NCBI RefSeq assembly: GCF_016902615.1 | Contig: NZ_JACJMB010000002.1 | Location: 1-64,000 of the forward strand | Origin: Collinsella tanakaei | GTDB lineage: Bacteria; Actinomycetota; Coriobacteriia; Coriobacteriales; Coriobacteriaceae | Direction of reading: 5' to 3' | Length of the DNA stretch: 64,000 bases | Part shown: positions 46,508-53,758 of the stretch, one piece after another | Numbering within the stretch: the stretch's first letter is position 1 | Layout: the number at the start of each line of letters is the position of its first letter | Notes under the pieces: generated by a model | The model's input: only the letters and a program-made list of their open reading frames with translations | Told to the model about the DNA's origin: nothing | Database searches by the model: none | Program-made: the position numbers and the translations under genes

Positions 46508-47678
46508 GGCGGCCCTCCAGCTCCCCGATCTCCTCGGCGAACGCTTTTGCGAACCGCTGGCGCGAGTGGTTCTCGACAACCCGCGCCGAGGCGGCGGCGC
46601 GCTCCGCATCCGAGAACGGGCGCTCCATCAGCCGGTCAAACGCTGCGAGAAGTGCTACGGGGTCCTCCGGAGCGGCGTGCGCGCCGAGCCCGCATTCGTC
46701 CAGCAGGTCGGCCGCGTCGCCCTCCGCGGCGAGCAGCACTGGGCACCCGCAGGCGAGCGCCTCGTACATCTTCGTCGGGATGCTGTCGCGCAGGCGCGAG
46801 CTCACGAGGGGCACGTAGGAGACGGCCGCATGCTTGAGCACGGTGTAGACGCCCCGGGCGTCCACCTTCCCGCAGAACTCGACGTTGCCGATGCCGTCGT
46901 CATTCGCCCGCGCCTCCAGCTTCGCCCTGTCGGCGCCGTCCCCGAACAGCAGGAACCGCACACTGGGACGCGCCTTGGCGATGCCCAGCAGCGTGCCGAG
47001 CCCCTGGGCGAGCCCGATGTTGCCCACGTAGGCGCACACCGGGCCGTCATCCAGGCGCAGGCGTTCTGCGAGGTCGGGGTCCTCAAGGTTCCCCAGGAAC
47101 GCCTCGTCAATCCCGTTGGGGACGAGGACGACCTTGCCGTTCGGCACGCGCCCTCTCAACTTCTCGACCTTACCCGGGGACACCGAGACCACAAGGTCAG
47201 CAGCGGCATAGGCCTTCCTGGCAACGCGCTCGAAGAAGCGGCCGTAGAGACTGCCCGGCGCGAAGCTGCCCATCTCGTAGGCAACGTCGGGCCATATGTC
47301 TCGCACGTCCAAGACAAGCCTGGCGCGCTTCCTCTTGGCGATCTTCACCGCCGACGACATGAGCAGGAGGGGCGGAGTCGTGCAAACCACGGCATCGAAA
47401 TCCCCGAGCCCCTCTGCCACCTTGACTGCCTCGTGGGCTCCGCCGAAGTTATTGCGCAGGCGGTTCACGAGCGTCTTGTCTACGAGCGGGAAGGTGTCGA
47501 AGAGCGTGACGCACTCCGAGATCTCATAGCCCTCGGGTACTCCGATTAGGCTGTCGGTCGAGGCGAGCACGCGCACATCGTGCCCGGCGTCCTGCAGGGC
47601 TTCCACGAGCACAGCGGTGCGGTTGGCGCACGCCGTCCTGGCGGGGCGGTAGGTGTCCGCGAGGTAGAGGACTCTCAT
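46500..47678 (-). CDS. Glycosyltransferase family 4 protein
   Basis: A 392-residue GT4 enzyme (MRVLYLADTYRPARTACANR; VLVPNGIDEAFLGNLEDPDL; AYVGNIGLAQGLGTLLGIAK; SIPTKMYEALACGCPVLLAA). It resembles WbuB-type transferases that follow the initiating transferase and often add the second sugar. ATG 47678 overlaps the stop of the initiating enzyme and follows GGGGAGGGGG. Confidence 0.85.
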   Translation of the reverse strand: MRVLYLADTYRPARTACANRTAVLVEALQDAGHDVRVLASTDSLIGVPEGYEISECVTLFDTFPLVDKTLVNRLRNNFGGAHEAVKVAEGLGDFDAVVCTTPPLLLMSSAVKIAKRKRARLVLDVRDIWPDVAYEMGSFAPGSLYGRFFERVARKAYAAADLVVSVSPGKVEKLRGRVPNGKVVLVPNGIDEAFLGNLEDPDLAERLRLDDGPVCAYVGNIGLAQGLGTLLGIAKARPSVRFLLFGDGADRAKLEARANDDGIGNVEFCGKVDARGVYTVLKHAAVSYVPLVSSRLRDSIPTKMYEALACGCPVLLAAEGDAADLLDECGLGAHAAPEDPVALLAAFDRLMERPFSDAERAAASARVVENHSRQRFAKAFAEEIGELEGRHV

Positions 47679-48451
47679 CGCGCCCCCTCCCCGGTAGCCA
47701 TCGTGCGCAGCGTCTTCCACACGATGAAGAGGTCCATCGCGACGCTGCGGTTCTCTATGTACTCGATGTCCAGTAGCGCCTTCTCCTTCGGCAGCAACTC
47801 GTATCCGCCCTCAACCTGCGCGAGCCCGGTGATGCCCGGGCGCACAGCCAGGCGCTGCTCCCAGCCGTCGATGCGGTCGCGGAACGCCTCGTGGAAGACG
47901 GGGCGCTCCGGTCTGGGCCCGATGAGCGACATGTCACCCTTGACGACGTTCCAGAACTGCGGGATCTCGTCCAGGCGGCTGTTGCGCAGCTTCCGCCCGA
48001 GCGGCGTCACGCGCGGGTCGTCACCAGCGGCCCACTGGGCGCCGCGCGCCTCGGCGTCGATGTACATCGAGCGGAACTTGTAGACCTTGAAGAGCTTCCC
48101 GCCCCTGCCCACGCGCGTCTGCGCGTAGATGGCAGGGCCGGGATCTTGCCGCTTGATCATGAGTGCAATCGCGCCCATGGGGATTGCAAGCACCACGAGC
48201 GCCGCCGAGCATGCAACGACGTCGAAAGCACGTTTGGCCAAGCGATAAACCGGGCCGCCACCGATACGTTTCAGTTTCGGCAACACCACGGTCCCCTCGT
48301 CGGGCAGCAGCTTCGCGAGCACGTCCGGCGCGATCGGGCACTCCGTAAGGCCAGGCGTATGGCACAGCGCGTTCAGAACCGCCTTCGCCTCGCGCTCGCT
48401 CCCGACCGCGTCCGCCGCCTCCAGCAGCTCCTCGACATCGGACGCGGGCAT
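47675..48451 (-). CDS. Initiating undecaprenyl-phosphate sugar-1-phosphate transferase
   Basis: A polyprenyl-phosphate hexose-1-phosphate transferase of the WcaJ/PglC type, about 258 residues from the chosen start. It has an unusual 65-residue N-terminal segment, one membrane helix (ACSAALVVLAIPMGAIALMI), then the catalytic domain (GRGGKLFKVYKFRSMYIDAE, RKLRNSRLDEIPQFWNVVKG, MSLIGPRPERP, RPGITGLAQVEGG). It links the first sugar to the lipid carrier. Start at 48451 is preferred for its GAGGAG site; the frame stays open to 48616, running through a G10 tract. Confidence 0.87.
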   Translation of the reverse strand: MPASDVEELLEAADAVGSEREAKAVLNALCHTPGLTECPIAPDVLAKLLPDEGTVVLPKLKRIGGGPVYRLAKRAFDVVACSAALVVLAIPMGAIALMIKRQDPGPAIYAQTRVGRGGKLFKVYKFRSMYIDAEARGAQWAAGDDPRVTPLGRKLRNSRLDEIPQFWNVVKGDMSLIGPRPERPVFHEAFRDRIDGWEQRLAVRPGITGLAQVEGGYELLPKEKALLDIEYIENRSVAMDLFIVWKTLRTMATGEGAR

Positions 48452-48623
48452 GCCGCCGCTCCTCATAGCGCAACAGCACGCCCGCGGCGCGCCGACCCTT
48501 CCGTTGTCGCTACCGAGCGCATGAGCGCCCCCCCCCCGCGTTTTCAGCGGGGAAATCCCGTATGTCTTCTGCCATCTCTTCCAAAACACCCGACCCGTGT
48601 GCCCATAACCTGACATGCACGCG
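48452..48623 (-). promoter_or_regulatory. Capsule leader with a ten-G tract and hairpin
   Basis: Between the NusG-like gene and the initiating transferase lies a 172-base leader. Leftward-strand CCCCGC TGAAAAC GCGGGG forms a hairpin whose 3' arm runs into ten consecutive G (C10 at 48528-48537). Specialised NusG proteins of LoaP type act through leader hairpins, so this is a candidate target; tract-length change could alter the hairpin or, if translation starts at 48616, the frame. Confidence 0.55.
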
Positions 48624-49235
48624 CTAGCTTTTGAACGGCACGTCCAGCGGCATCTGCTCCGTGAACGCCCCGTCCCAGCCCAAAGAAACTTCGCAGCGCC
48701 TGCGGTGACGGTCCACCTTGCGGATCCGCGGCTCCTGACCGACCAGGGGGCCCTCCTGCACGTGCAGGACGCCGTCCACGATCACGGCGGTGGAGCTGCG
48801 CAGGACGTGGCCTTCGTCCATGCAGCGCTCGAACCACTCCTGGGCGTCCGGCGCGAGCGGCATCCACGAGCGCCCGTCCGCGCCGGCGAGCTCAACCTGC
48901 ACGGATAGCTTTGAGAGCGCCTTGGAGAGCTCCGCCGGGTCCGCCGACACGGCGAACGCGTAGCCCCGGTAGGCGGTAACGCGCTGCAGCTCCCACACCC
49001 CGGCGCGCTTGAACCAGCGCTCCTTCACGAGCGGGAAGCAGTCCATAAGCAGGTCGCGGGGCAGCGCGCGCAGCAGCTTGGAGCACGTCGCCGCCTCCGA
49101 GCCCTCGCGCACCTTCAGCAGGTACCAGCGCACGCGCCCCTTGGGCACGCGGCGCCCGCAGGGGAGGCTGCCGGCGAGCGTGCCGACGGGGCGGACCGCG
49201 CGCGAGCGCGTGCGCTCTGCAACCATCTCGGCCAT
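48624..49235 (-). CDS. Specialised NusG paralogue (LoaP/UpxY-type antiterminator)
   Basis: A 203-residue NusG-like protein: NGN domain (VRWYLLKVREGSEAATCSKL, VTAYRGYAFAV) and C-terminal KOW-like domain (VQEGPLVGQEPRIRKVDRHR). Operon-specific NusG proteins at the head of capsule or antibiotic operons keep RNA polymerase elongating through long clusters. The neighbours support this: it is first in line before ten polysaccharide genes. GGGAGGG precedes the ATG. Placed directly downstream of the invertible segment. Confidence 0.82.
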   Translation of the reverse strand: MAEMVAERTRSRAVRPVGTLAGSLPCGRRVPKGRVRWYLLKVREGSEAATCSKLLRALPRDLLMDCFPLVKERWFKRAGVWELQRVTAYRGYAFAVSADPAELSKALSKLSVQVELAGADGRSWMPLAPDAQEWFERCMDEGHVLRSSTAVIVDGVLHVQEGPLVGQEPRIRKVDRHRRRCEVSLGWDGAFTEQMPLDVPFKS

Positions 49236-49274
49236 GTTGCCGACCCTCCCTCCATCGGCCCTCCCGCGCCAAGC

Positions 49275-49426
49275 GCGCGAAAAGGTACACCTTTTGAAAC
49301 GGTGGGTTTTCGCAGTCAGACGGCTTGTCGAGATGTGAAGAGCTGGGGTTTTGTCGGAGTAAATGCGGGAGGGGTATGTATAATGGTGATGTTTTTGGAT
49401 GCGTCAAAAGGTGTGCTTTTTGCTGC
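49275..49426. promoter_or_regulatory. Probable invertible promoter segment
   Basis: Two 26-base sites in inverse orientation: left 49275-49300 with dyad AAAAGGT AC ACCTTTT; right 49401-49426 with AAAAGGT GT GCTTTTT. Aligned in inverse orientation they agree at 19 of 26 positions, including the central dinucleotide and nine adjoining bases. Dyads with an asymmetric two-base centre are the form of serine-invertase sites. The about 124 bases between contain TGTATAAT (49377-49384) facing right, and a weaker leftward TTGACG (overlapping the right site) plus TATACA spaced 19. Inversion would turn the strong -10 towards the NusG-like gene. Confidence 0.75.
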
Positions 49427-49471
49427 AGCGGAAAACTGCCATTTACCAGCGCAAACACAGCCGCATGGCCA

Positions 49472-50086
49472 CTATTCCGAAGCCCCTTTCGCCCGGTCCT
49501 CCCGCAGCCACTTGTCGAACGTCGAGATCGACACCTTGAGGCGCGATGCCGCCTCCGACCTGGTGATATGCCCGTCCAGGTACGCCTTCCGCGTGGATTT
49601 GTACGTCCCGGGCCTTCTCTTCTTCGGCCGTCCGAATTTGACCCCGCGCGCCTTAGCCGCCGCGATCCCCTCGGCCTGCCGCTGGTGGATGCTCTCGCGC
49701 TCCACCTGCGCCACGTAGGAGAGCAGCTGCAGCACGATGTCCCCAATCAGCACGCCCGTGATCCCGTCGCGCTCGCGCCGCGTGTCCAGAAGCGGCATGT
49801 CGAGCACCACCACGGAAGCCCCGCGCACCTTGGTGATGTCGCGCCATTGCTCGATGATCTCCTCGTAGCTGCGCCCGAACCGGTCGATCGACTTCACCAC
49901 GAGCACGTCGCCCTCGCGCAGCGCCTCCTTCATGGCGATCCACTGCGGCCGCTCGAAGTCCTTGCCGCTCGCCTTGTCCGCGAAGATGTCCTCCCGAGCC
50001 ACCCCGAACTCCGTGAGCGCGTCCATCTGCCGATCCAGGTTCTGCTCCCGCGTCGACACCCGCGCGTACCCGTACGTCCTCGCCAT
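49472..50086 (-). CDS. Serine recombinase of the Hin/Pin DNA invertase type
   Basis: A 204-residue small serine recombinase. Catalytic Ser10 lies in YGYARVSTREQNLDRQ; FADKASGKDFERPQ and VKSIDRFGRSYEEI follow; the long helix and a C-terminal Hin-type helix-turn-helix (GHITRSEAASRLKVSISTFD) complete it. Length equals DNA invertases, not large integrases. It is 46 bases from the right inverted site, upstream of the NusG-like gene. It is most simply the invertase of that segment; resolvase activity is an alternative. Confidence 0.85.
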   Translation of the reverse strand: MARTYGYARVSTREQNLDRQMDALTEFGVAREDIFADKASGKDFERPQWIAMKEALREGDVLVVKSIDRFGRSYEEIIEQWRDITKVRGASVVVLDMPLLDTRRERDGITGVLIGDIVLQLLSYVAQVERESIHQRQAEGIAAAKARGVKFGRPKKRRPGTYKSTRKAYLDGHITRSEAASRLKVSISTFDKWLREDRAKGASE

Positions 50087-50213
50087 CAAAACCCCGCCTT
50101 CCCGCCCGCGCGTCACCCGCCCCGACCTGCGCGGGCGCAAGCAGGCAGGGGCTCACGCGCCAACGTTAAAAGGCGGTCGCAAACCGCCCGCCATACCCGG
50201 GTTTCCAACGCGC

Positions 50214-50222
50214 TGGTAGAAT
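50214..50222 (+). promoter_or_regulatory. Extended -10 promoter of the HEPN gene
   Basis: TGGTAGAAT is 28 bases upstream of the GTG at 50250, with GGAGG between. Same element as at 25382 and nearly that at 27900, suggesting constitutive expression in the lysogen. Confidence 0.55.
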
Positions 50223-50249
50223 GAGCCGGTAGCGGAACGGAGGCTCCAG

Positions 50250-51254
50250 GTGGAAAACAAAGCCCAAACGACCCAGATCCAAGACGACAACGCAAACATC
50301 GGCGCAGCCGAGGCGCACCCCAAGCCGATGCTCACCGTCGACCAGCAGATAGCCCACATGAAAGCGAAGGGCATAACCTTCGACCTCGTCTCCGAGGCAG
50401 AGGCCGCAGCCCACCTGCGCGCCAAGTGCCAGTTCTTCCGCGTCTACGCCTACCGCCGCAACTTCGACCGCCACGTCGGCGGCGACCGCGACGGGCAGTA
50501 CGTCGGCCTCGGCTTCGGGCATCTCCGCGTCCTGTCGAACCTCGACCGCAAGCTGCGCGACACCCTGCTCCCCATGGCGCTCGACCTGGAGCACTTTGCC
50601 AAGGTGCGCCTGCTCGCCGCAGCCGAAGACGCCGGCGAAGACGGCTACGCCGTCATGCGCGGCTACATGGCGTCCGTCACGGACAAGCAGAGATCCCATC
50701 TGGAGCGCGAGCTCGACCGCCGCGAGGACGATCCCTATGCCGGCGATGTCGTGCGCAAGTACCGGCACGACATGCCGCTCTGGGCGTTCTGCGAGGTCGT
50801 CTCGTTCGGCGCCTTCCTCGGCGTCCTGAGGTTCTGCGCCGACCGCTGGGGCGACGCGGAGCTCTCGGACCTCCATTACCACCTCAAGTGGGTAAAGTCG
50901 ATCCGCAACGCTTCCGCGCACGGCTCATGCGCAGTCAACGACCTCTCCGAGCGCCCGTCGCGCCGCTGGCGAGCGCCCGACGCCGTCACGAGGGCGCTCG
51001 CCTCGTGCGGCGTCCCGAAGCGCTTGCGCGCAAAGCGGCTCAGGAGCCCGCGCATGGCCCAGATGTGCACGCTGCTGTACCTCTACGACCGGACCGTCCC
51101 CGAGGGCACCGTGCGCACCGACCGCGAGCGTGCGCTGGCCGACCTGTTCGGCTACCTTCACGGCGAGGGCGCCTGCCTCCCGAGCGAGAACCCGGCAGTT
51201 TCCTCGCTCACCTTCGCCGAGCGCTTGACACGCGGCCTCGGTCTGATAGACTGA
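50250..51254 (+). CDS. AbiF/AbiD-type (Abi_2) HEPN RNase-like protein
   Basis: A 334-residue Abi_2 family protein. LTVDQQIAHMKAKGITFD opens the domain, YAYRRNF and LDRKLRDTLLPMALDLEHF follow, and the HEPN RNase motif R-x4-H is RNASAH at residues 219-224 (WVKSIRNASAHGS). Such proteins cause abortive infection or act as toxins by cutting RNA. It is read rightward, against the neighbouring genes, with its own promoter, and is followed after 8 bases by tandem structured RNA modules. GTG start with GGAGG. A phage-exclusion role in the lysogen is likely but inferred. Confidence 0.82.
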   Translation: MENKAQTTQIQDDNANIGAAEAHPKPMLTVDQQIAHMKAKGITFDLVSEAEAAAHLRAKCQFFRVYAYRRNFDRHVGGDRDGQYVGLGFGHLRVLSNLDRKLRDTLLPMALDLEHFAKVRLLAAAEDAGEDGYAVMRGYMASVTDKQRSHLERELDRREDDPYAGDVVRKYRHDMPLWAFCEVVSFGAFLGVLRFCADRWGDAELSDLHYHLKWVKSIRNASAHGSCAVNDLSERPSRRWRAPDAVTRALASCGVPKRLRAKRLRSPRMAQMCTLLYLYDRTVPEGTVRTDRERALADLFGYLHGEGACLPSENPAVSSLTFAERLTRGLGLID

Positions 51255-51262
51255 CTCGCATA

Positions 51263-51399
51263 CAGCAAAACCTCCTCGGAGGTTTTTACGGGGCGGGAGT
51301 GCGAAAGCGTTTCTGCCCCGGTTTTCATTTGCCACAGAAAAGCCCTCGGGCTTTGTAAGGCGGGGTCGCGCAAGCGGTTCCGCCTAGTTTTTATTGACG
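51263..51399 (+). ncRNA. Tandem two-hairpin RNA modules, candidate RNA antitoxin
   Basis: Unit A (51263-51332): hairpin AAAACCTC-CTCG-GAGGTTTT, then a 13-pair stem from GGGGCGGGAGTGC to GCGTTTCTGCCCC capped by GAAA, then GGTTTTCATT. Unit B (51333-51399): AAAGCC-CTCG-GGCTTT, then a 12-pair stem AGGCGGGGTCGC/GCGGTTCCGCCT capped by GCAA, then AGTTTTTATT. Both units keep the same caps (CUCG, GNRA) and U-tracts, while stem bases change together. Two plain terminators in series are the alternative. Position just after an AbiF-type gene favours a guide or antitoxin RNA. Confidence 0.7.
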
Positions 51400-51402
51400 A
51401 GA

Positions 51403-51824
51403 GATCCCACACCCCACAGCCACCCGCTGCCCGTCGAGGGCCGCACCGCAGCCCATCCGCCTGCGCTCCGTTGCGCGCACGGCTCGGACCCGCCCCGCCC
51501 TGCGCGGAGAGCTCCACTCACGGCCATGCCCGCCGCTCCGGCTGTGTATGCTCCGCGGCTCGGGCCAGCCAGCTCCGCCTGCGTGTTGCTCCCGGCTCAG
51601 GTCAGCCGGCTGCGCCGTCTGCCCTTCGCGGCGGTCGCACACTCCGGCTGCGCTGTCTGTCCCTCGCGGCGCTGCGCATACACAGCCTCCGCTCTGGGCA
51701 TGGCCTGCCGGGGGTTCGACATGCGCAGGTCGGGTCGGTTCCTCGCGGCGGCGCACACTCCGCTACGGCGGCCGGGCTGCTACGTTTTTCTTCACGTTCG
51801 CGGGTGGCTGTGGGGTGTGGGATC
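51403..51824. repeat. 422-base block with perfect 25-base inverted ends
   Basis: Positions 51403-51427 (GATCCCACACCCCACAGCCA then CCCGC) are exactly complementary to 51800-51824. Between them is a very GC-rich stretch with internal 38-base near-repeats (units starting at 51606 and 51644, CCGGCTGCG core). Open frames on both strands look like composition artefacts. It could be a miniature element, a remnant of the cargo junction, or a long RNA stem-loop. Confidence 0.65.
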
Positions 51825-52192
51825 CGTTCGCGTCTCTCACTGAGGGGGGTGCAGGCGCCTCACGCTGACGCACGGCCGCCGCGGGGCCGAGAGCGCGTCG
51901 CCCACAGGCAGCGATGCCCACGCGCCCGCGAGCGAGCCGGACTCCGTCCCGAGCGACACCATGCCTCGCAAGAGCGCCCCGAAGCCCCTGACGGGGCCTC
52001 GGGGCTTGCCCAACCGGAAGTCTGATACCCGCCGCCCAAGCCGGGAAGCCGGGGCGCGTGCGCCGGGTCGCAGCCGCCGTCCGCACCGGCGCCGCGATCA
52101 TCCGGCCGCGGCTCGGGCACCCGTCCGCCCCCACAGGCGCTTCGTCTGCGCCTCCGCGCCCGCCGGAGCGGCCGCGTCCCTCGCCTCGGACA
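51825..52192. other. Truncated or unrecognised region after the portal gene
   Basis: 368 bases without a confident gene. On the leftward strand the frame begun at 52196 (see next entry) stops at 52098 and is then open again in the same register to a stop at 51837; its last part (LLRGMVSLGTESGSLAGAWA, SLPVGDALSAPRR) has coding-like third-base GC. A head morphogenesis gene would be expected here, so this may be its broken remains beside the cargo insertion. Confidence 0.4.
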
Positions 52193-52196
52193 TCAT
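52098..52196 (-). CDS. 32-residue frame coupled to the portal stop
   Basis: ATG at 52196 overlaps the portal stop as ATGA. The peptide MMSEARDAAAPAGAEAQTKR, then LWGRTGARAAAG, ends at TGA. Translational coupling suggests the true start of the next structural gene, cut short. Whether it is expressed is unknown. Confidence 0.35.
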   Translation of the reverse strand: MMSEARDAAAPAGAEAQTKRLWGRTGARAAAG

Positions 52197-53758
52197 CTCA
52201 TCCGCGCCGGCGCGCCCGTCGCCCGCTCCTCGCGGCGGCGCCCGCGCCCCGGCACCCCGTCCTGGGCTGCGTTGCCGCCATCCGAACCGCCGCGGCTCGC
52301 AGCGGACCCGCCAGACGCCCCTCCGCGCCTCGCAGCGACCTCGCCCTCGCCGTACCACTTGGCTCGGTACTCCCACGGCTCCATGAGCCCCGCCGCGACC
52401 TCGTCCATGTCCTGCCGCTTCTCGGCCGTCGTGTCCGTGATGATGCTGTCGTCGAACGTCACCCTGATCCCGCCCTCGTCGGGCAGCCCCACGCCGATTC
52501 GCCGCTCCACCGCGAGCAGTGCCCGGCAGATCCCTGCGATGGCGCCCTCGAGCGCGCGCTCGTGCCGTCGGATGTTCCTCATCAGCGCCGAGTTGTCGGC
52601 CGACACCTCCGTGGCGGTCTTCACGTAGCCCACGTTCTCGAGGTCGAAGTAGTTGATGCCGAACCCGCAGAGGTCCCCGAGGGTCTGCAGCGCCACGCGG
52701 AACGCCCTCGCCTGGTCCTCGGTGCGGAGCTGCGGCGCGAACTCGTGAATCGTGTCCTCCGTGCTCATGACCTTCCTGAACACGGTGCAGTCAGCCTTGC
52801 CGAACGGGATCGACACGCGCCCGCCCTTGCCGTCGCGCTCCATATCGAACATCACGTCCGAGAGGAACACGCGCATCTTCCCGTTGTCGATCTCCGACAT
52901 CATCGCGTCGTAGCAGAGGTCCACCGCCTGGATCGCGTCCACCGCGTCCGCGAACACGCTCTGCCCGTAGGGCGACATGTCCACGCGCGTGTTGTCGATT
53001 GCCGGCTTCACGATGGCGAACGTAGGCCACACAGACCCCGTGTCGTACATCCGGCACACGCCCTCGGGCTCGACGCGGTTCCCGTCCCGGTCGAAGCAGG
53101 CCGTCACGATCCTATACGTGCCCTCGCCCGCGTCATCGGCAAGGCGAGAAGGACCCGCGCCCGCGCCCTCTCCAAGAGATTCGCCAGGCGAGAAGAATGC
53201 CCCGCCCGCGCCCCTCAGGTGCAGCTGCACCTGGTCGACGGCCCTCCCGCGCCAGAACGCCCGCGTCACGAACGCGCACTCCGTCACGCCCTCCTCGTCC
53301 CACGTGAGCGGCACCACCATGCGAGCGTCGTAGCGCCTCACGCGCACCTCTCGGGACCCCGCATCGACCCACAAAGCCCACGCGCCCGTCCCCAGGCCGA
53401 ACGCCCGCACCACGCACTCCTGCGCCGAGGCGAGAAACCCGGTCCGCGCCATCCACGCCGCGAGCCAGTCCGTGCACGCCTGCTCGGAGCACGCCACCTG
53501 CGTCCTGTCGTTCAGCAGCAGCGACCCCCACTCCCTACACACCCGCATCGCCGGGTGGATCGAGCGCCGGTGCACCTCGTACAGGCGCCCCACGCCGTCC
53601 GTGTCGCGATAGTCGTAGAAGTCCCCGAGCGCCCGCATCCACCTATCCCACGCCCGGATGTGAGGCTCCATGTCCTCCAGCGGCAGCGAGAACCCCAGCC
53701 CCCGCAGCCACGCCCGAACGTGCTCCGGCACCCAATACTCGTCATCCAGCCCCTGCAC
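52193..53758 (-). CDS. Phage portal protein
   Basis: A 521-residue portal of the SPP1-gp6/A118 type (YWVPEHVRAWLRGLGFSLPL, LLNDRTQVACSEQACTDWLA, FGINYFDLENVGYVKTATEV, RNIRRHERALEGAIAGICRA). It forms the dodecameric ring for DNA entry. GTG 53758 was chosen for GGGAGGTG upstream. It ends with a basic low-complexity tail. It is separated from the large terminase by an unusual 890-base gap. Confidence 0.85.
   Translation of the reverse strand: MQGLDDEYWVPEHVRAWLRGLGFSLPLEDMEPHIRAWDRWMRALGDFYDYRDTDGVGRLYEVHRRSIHPAMRVCREWGSLLLNDRTQVACSEQACTDWLAAWMARTGFLASAQECVVRAFGLGTGAWALWVDAGSREVRVRRYDARMVVPLTWDEEGVTECAFVTRAFWRGRAVDQVQLHLRGAGGAFFSPGESLGEGAGAGPSRLADDAGEGTYRIVTACFDRDGNRVEPEGVCRMYDTGSVWPTFAIVKPAIDNTRVDMSPYGQSVFADAVDAIQAVDLCYDAMMSEIDNGKMRVFLSDVMFDMERDGKGGRVSIPFGKADCTVFRKVMSTEDTIHEFAPQLRTEDQARAFRVALQTLGDLCGFGINYFDLENVGYVKTATEVSADNSALMRNIRRHERALEGAIAGICRALLAVERRIGVGLPDEGGIRVTFDDSIITDTTAEKRQDMDEVAAGLMEPWEYRAKWYGEGEVAARRGGASGGSAASRGGSDGGNAAQDGVPGRGRRREERATGAPARMR

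Noticed and set aside
36303-49235. Explanation that two separate prophage remnants flank a chromosomal capsule locus
   Set aside because: Head genes on both sides are same-strand and complementary (portal right, scaffold and capsid left), with a single integrase and a single att pair; one element is simpler.
49472-50086. Serine recombinase as the integrase of the element
   Set aside because: It is the small invertase/resolvase type, far from the att sites; the tyrosine integrase next to attR fits that role.
51263-51399. CRISPR-like array in the tandem hairpin region
   Set aside because: Only two units without spacers of constant length or identical repeats; no cas genes.
51428-51799. Open frames on both strands inside the inverted-repeat block
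   Set aside because: Rich in Arg, Ala, Pro and Cys with no preferred codon bias, no ribosome site and equal length on both strands; typical of GC-rich non-coding DNA.
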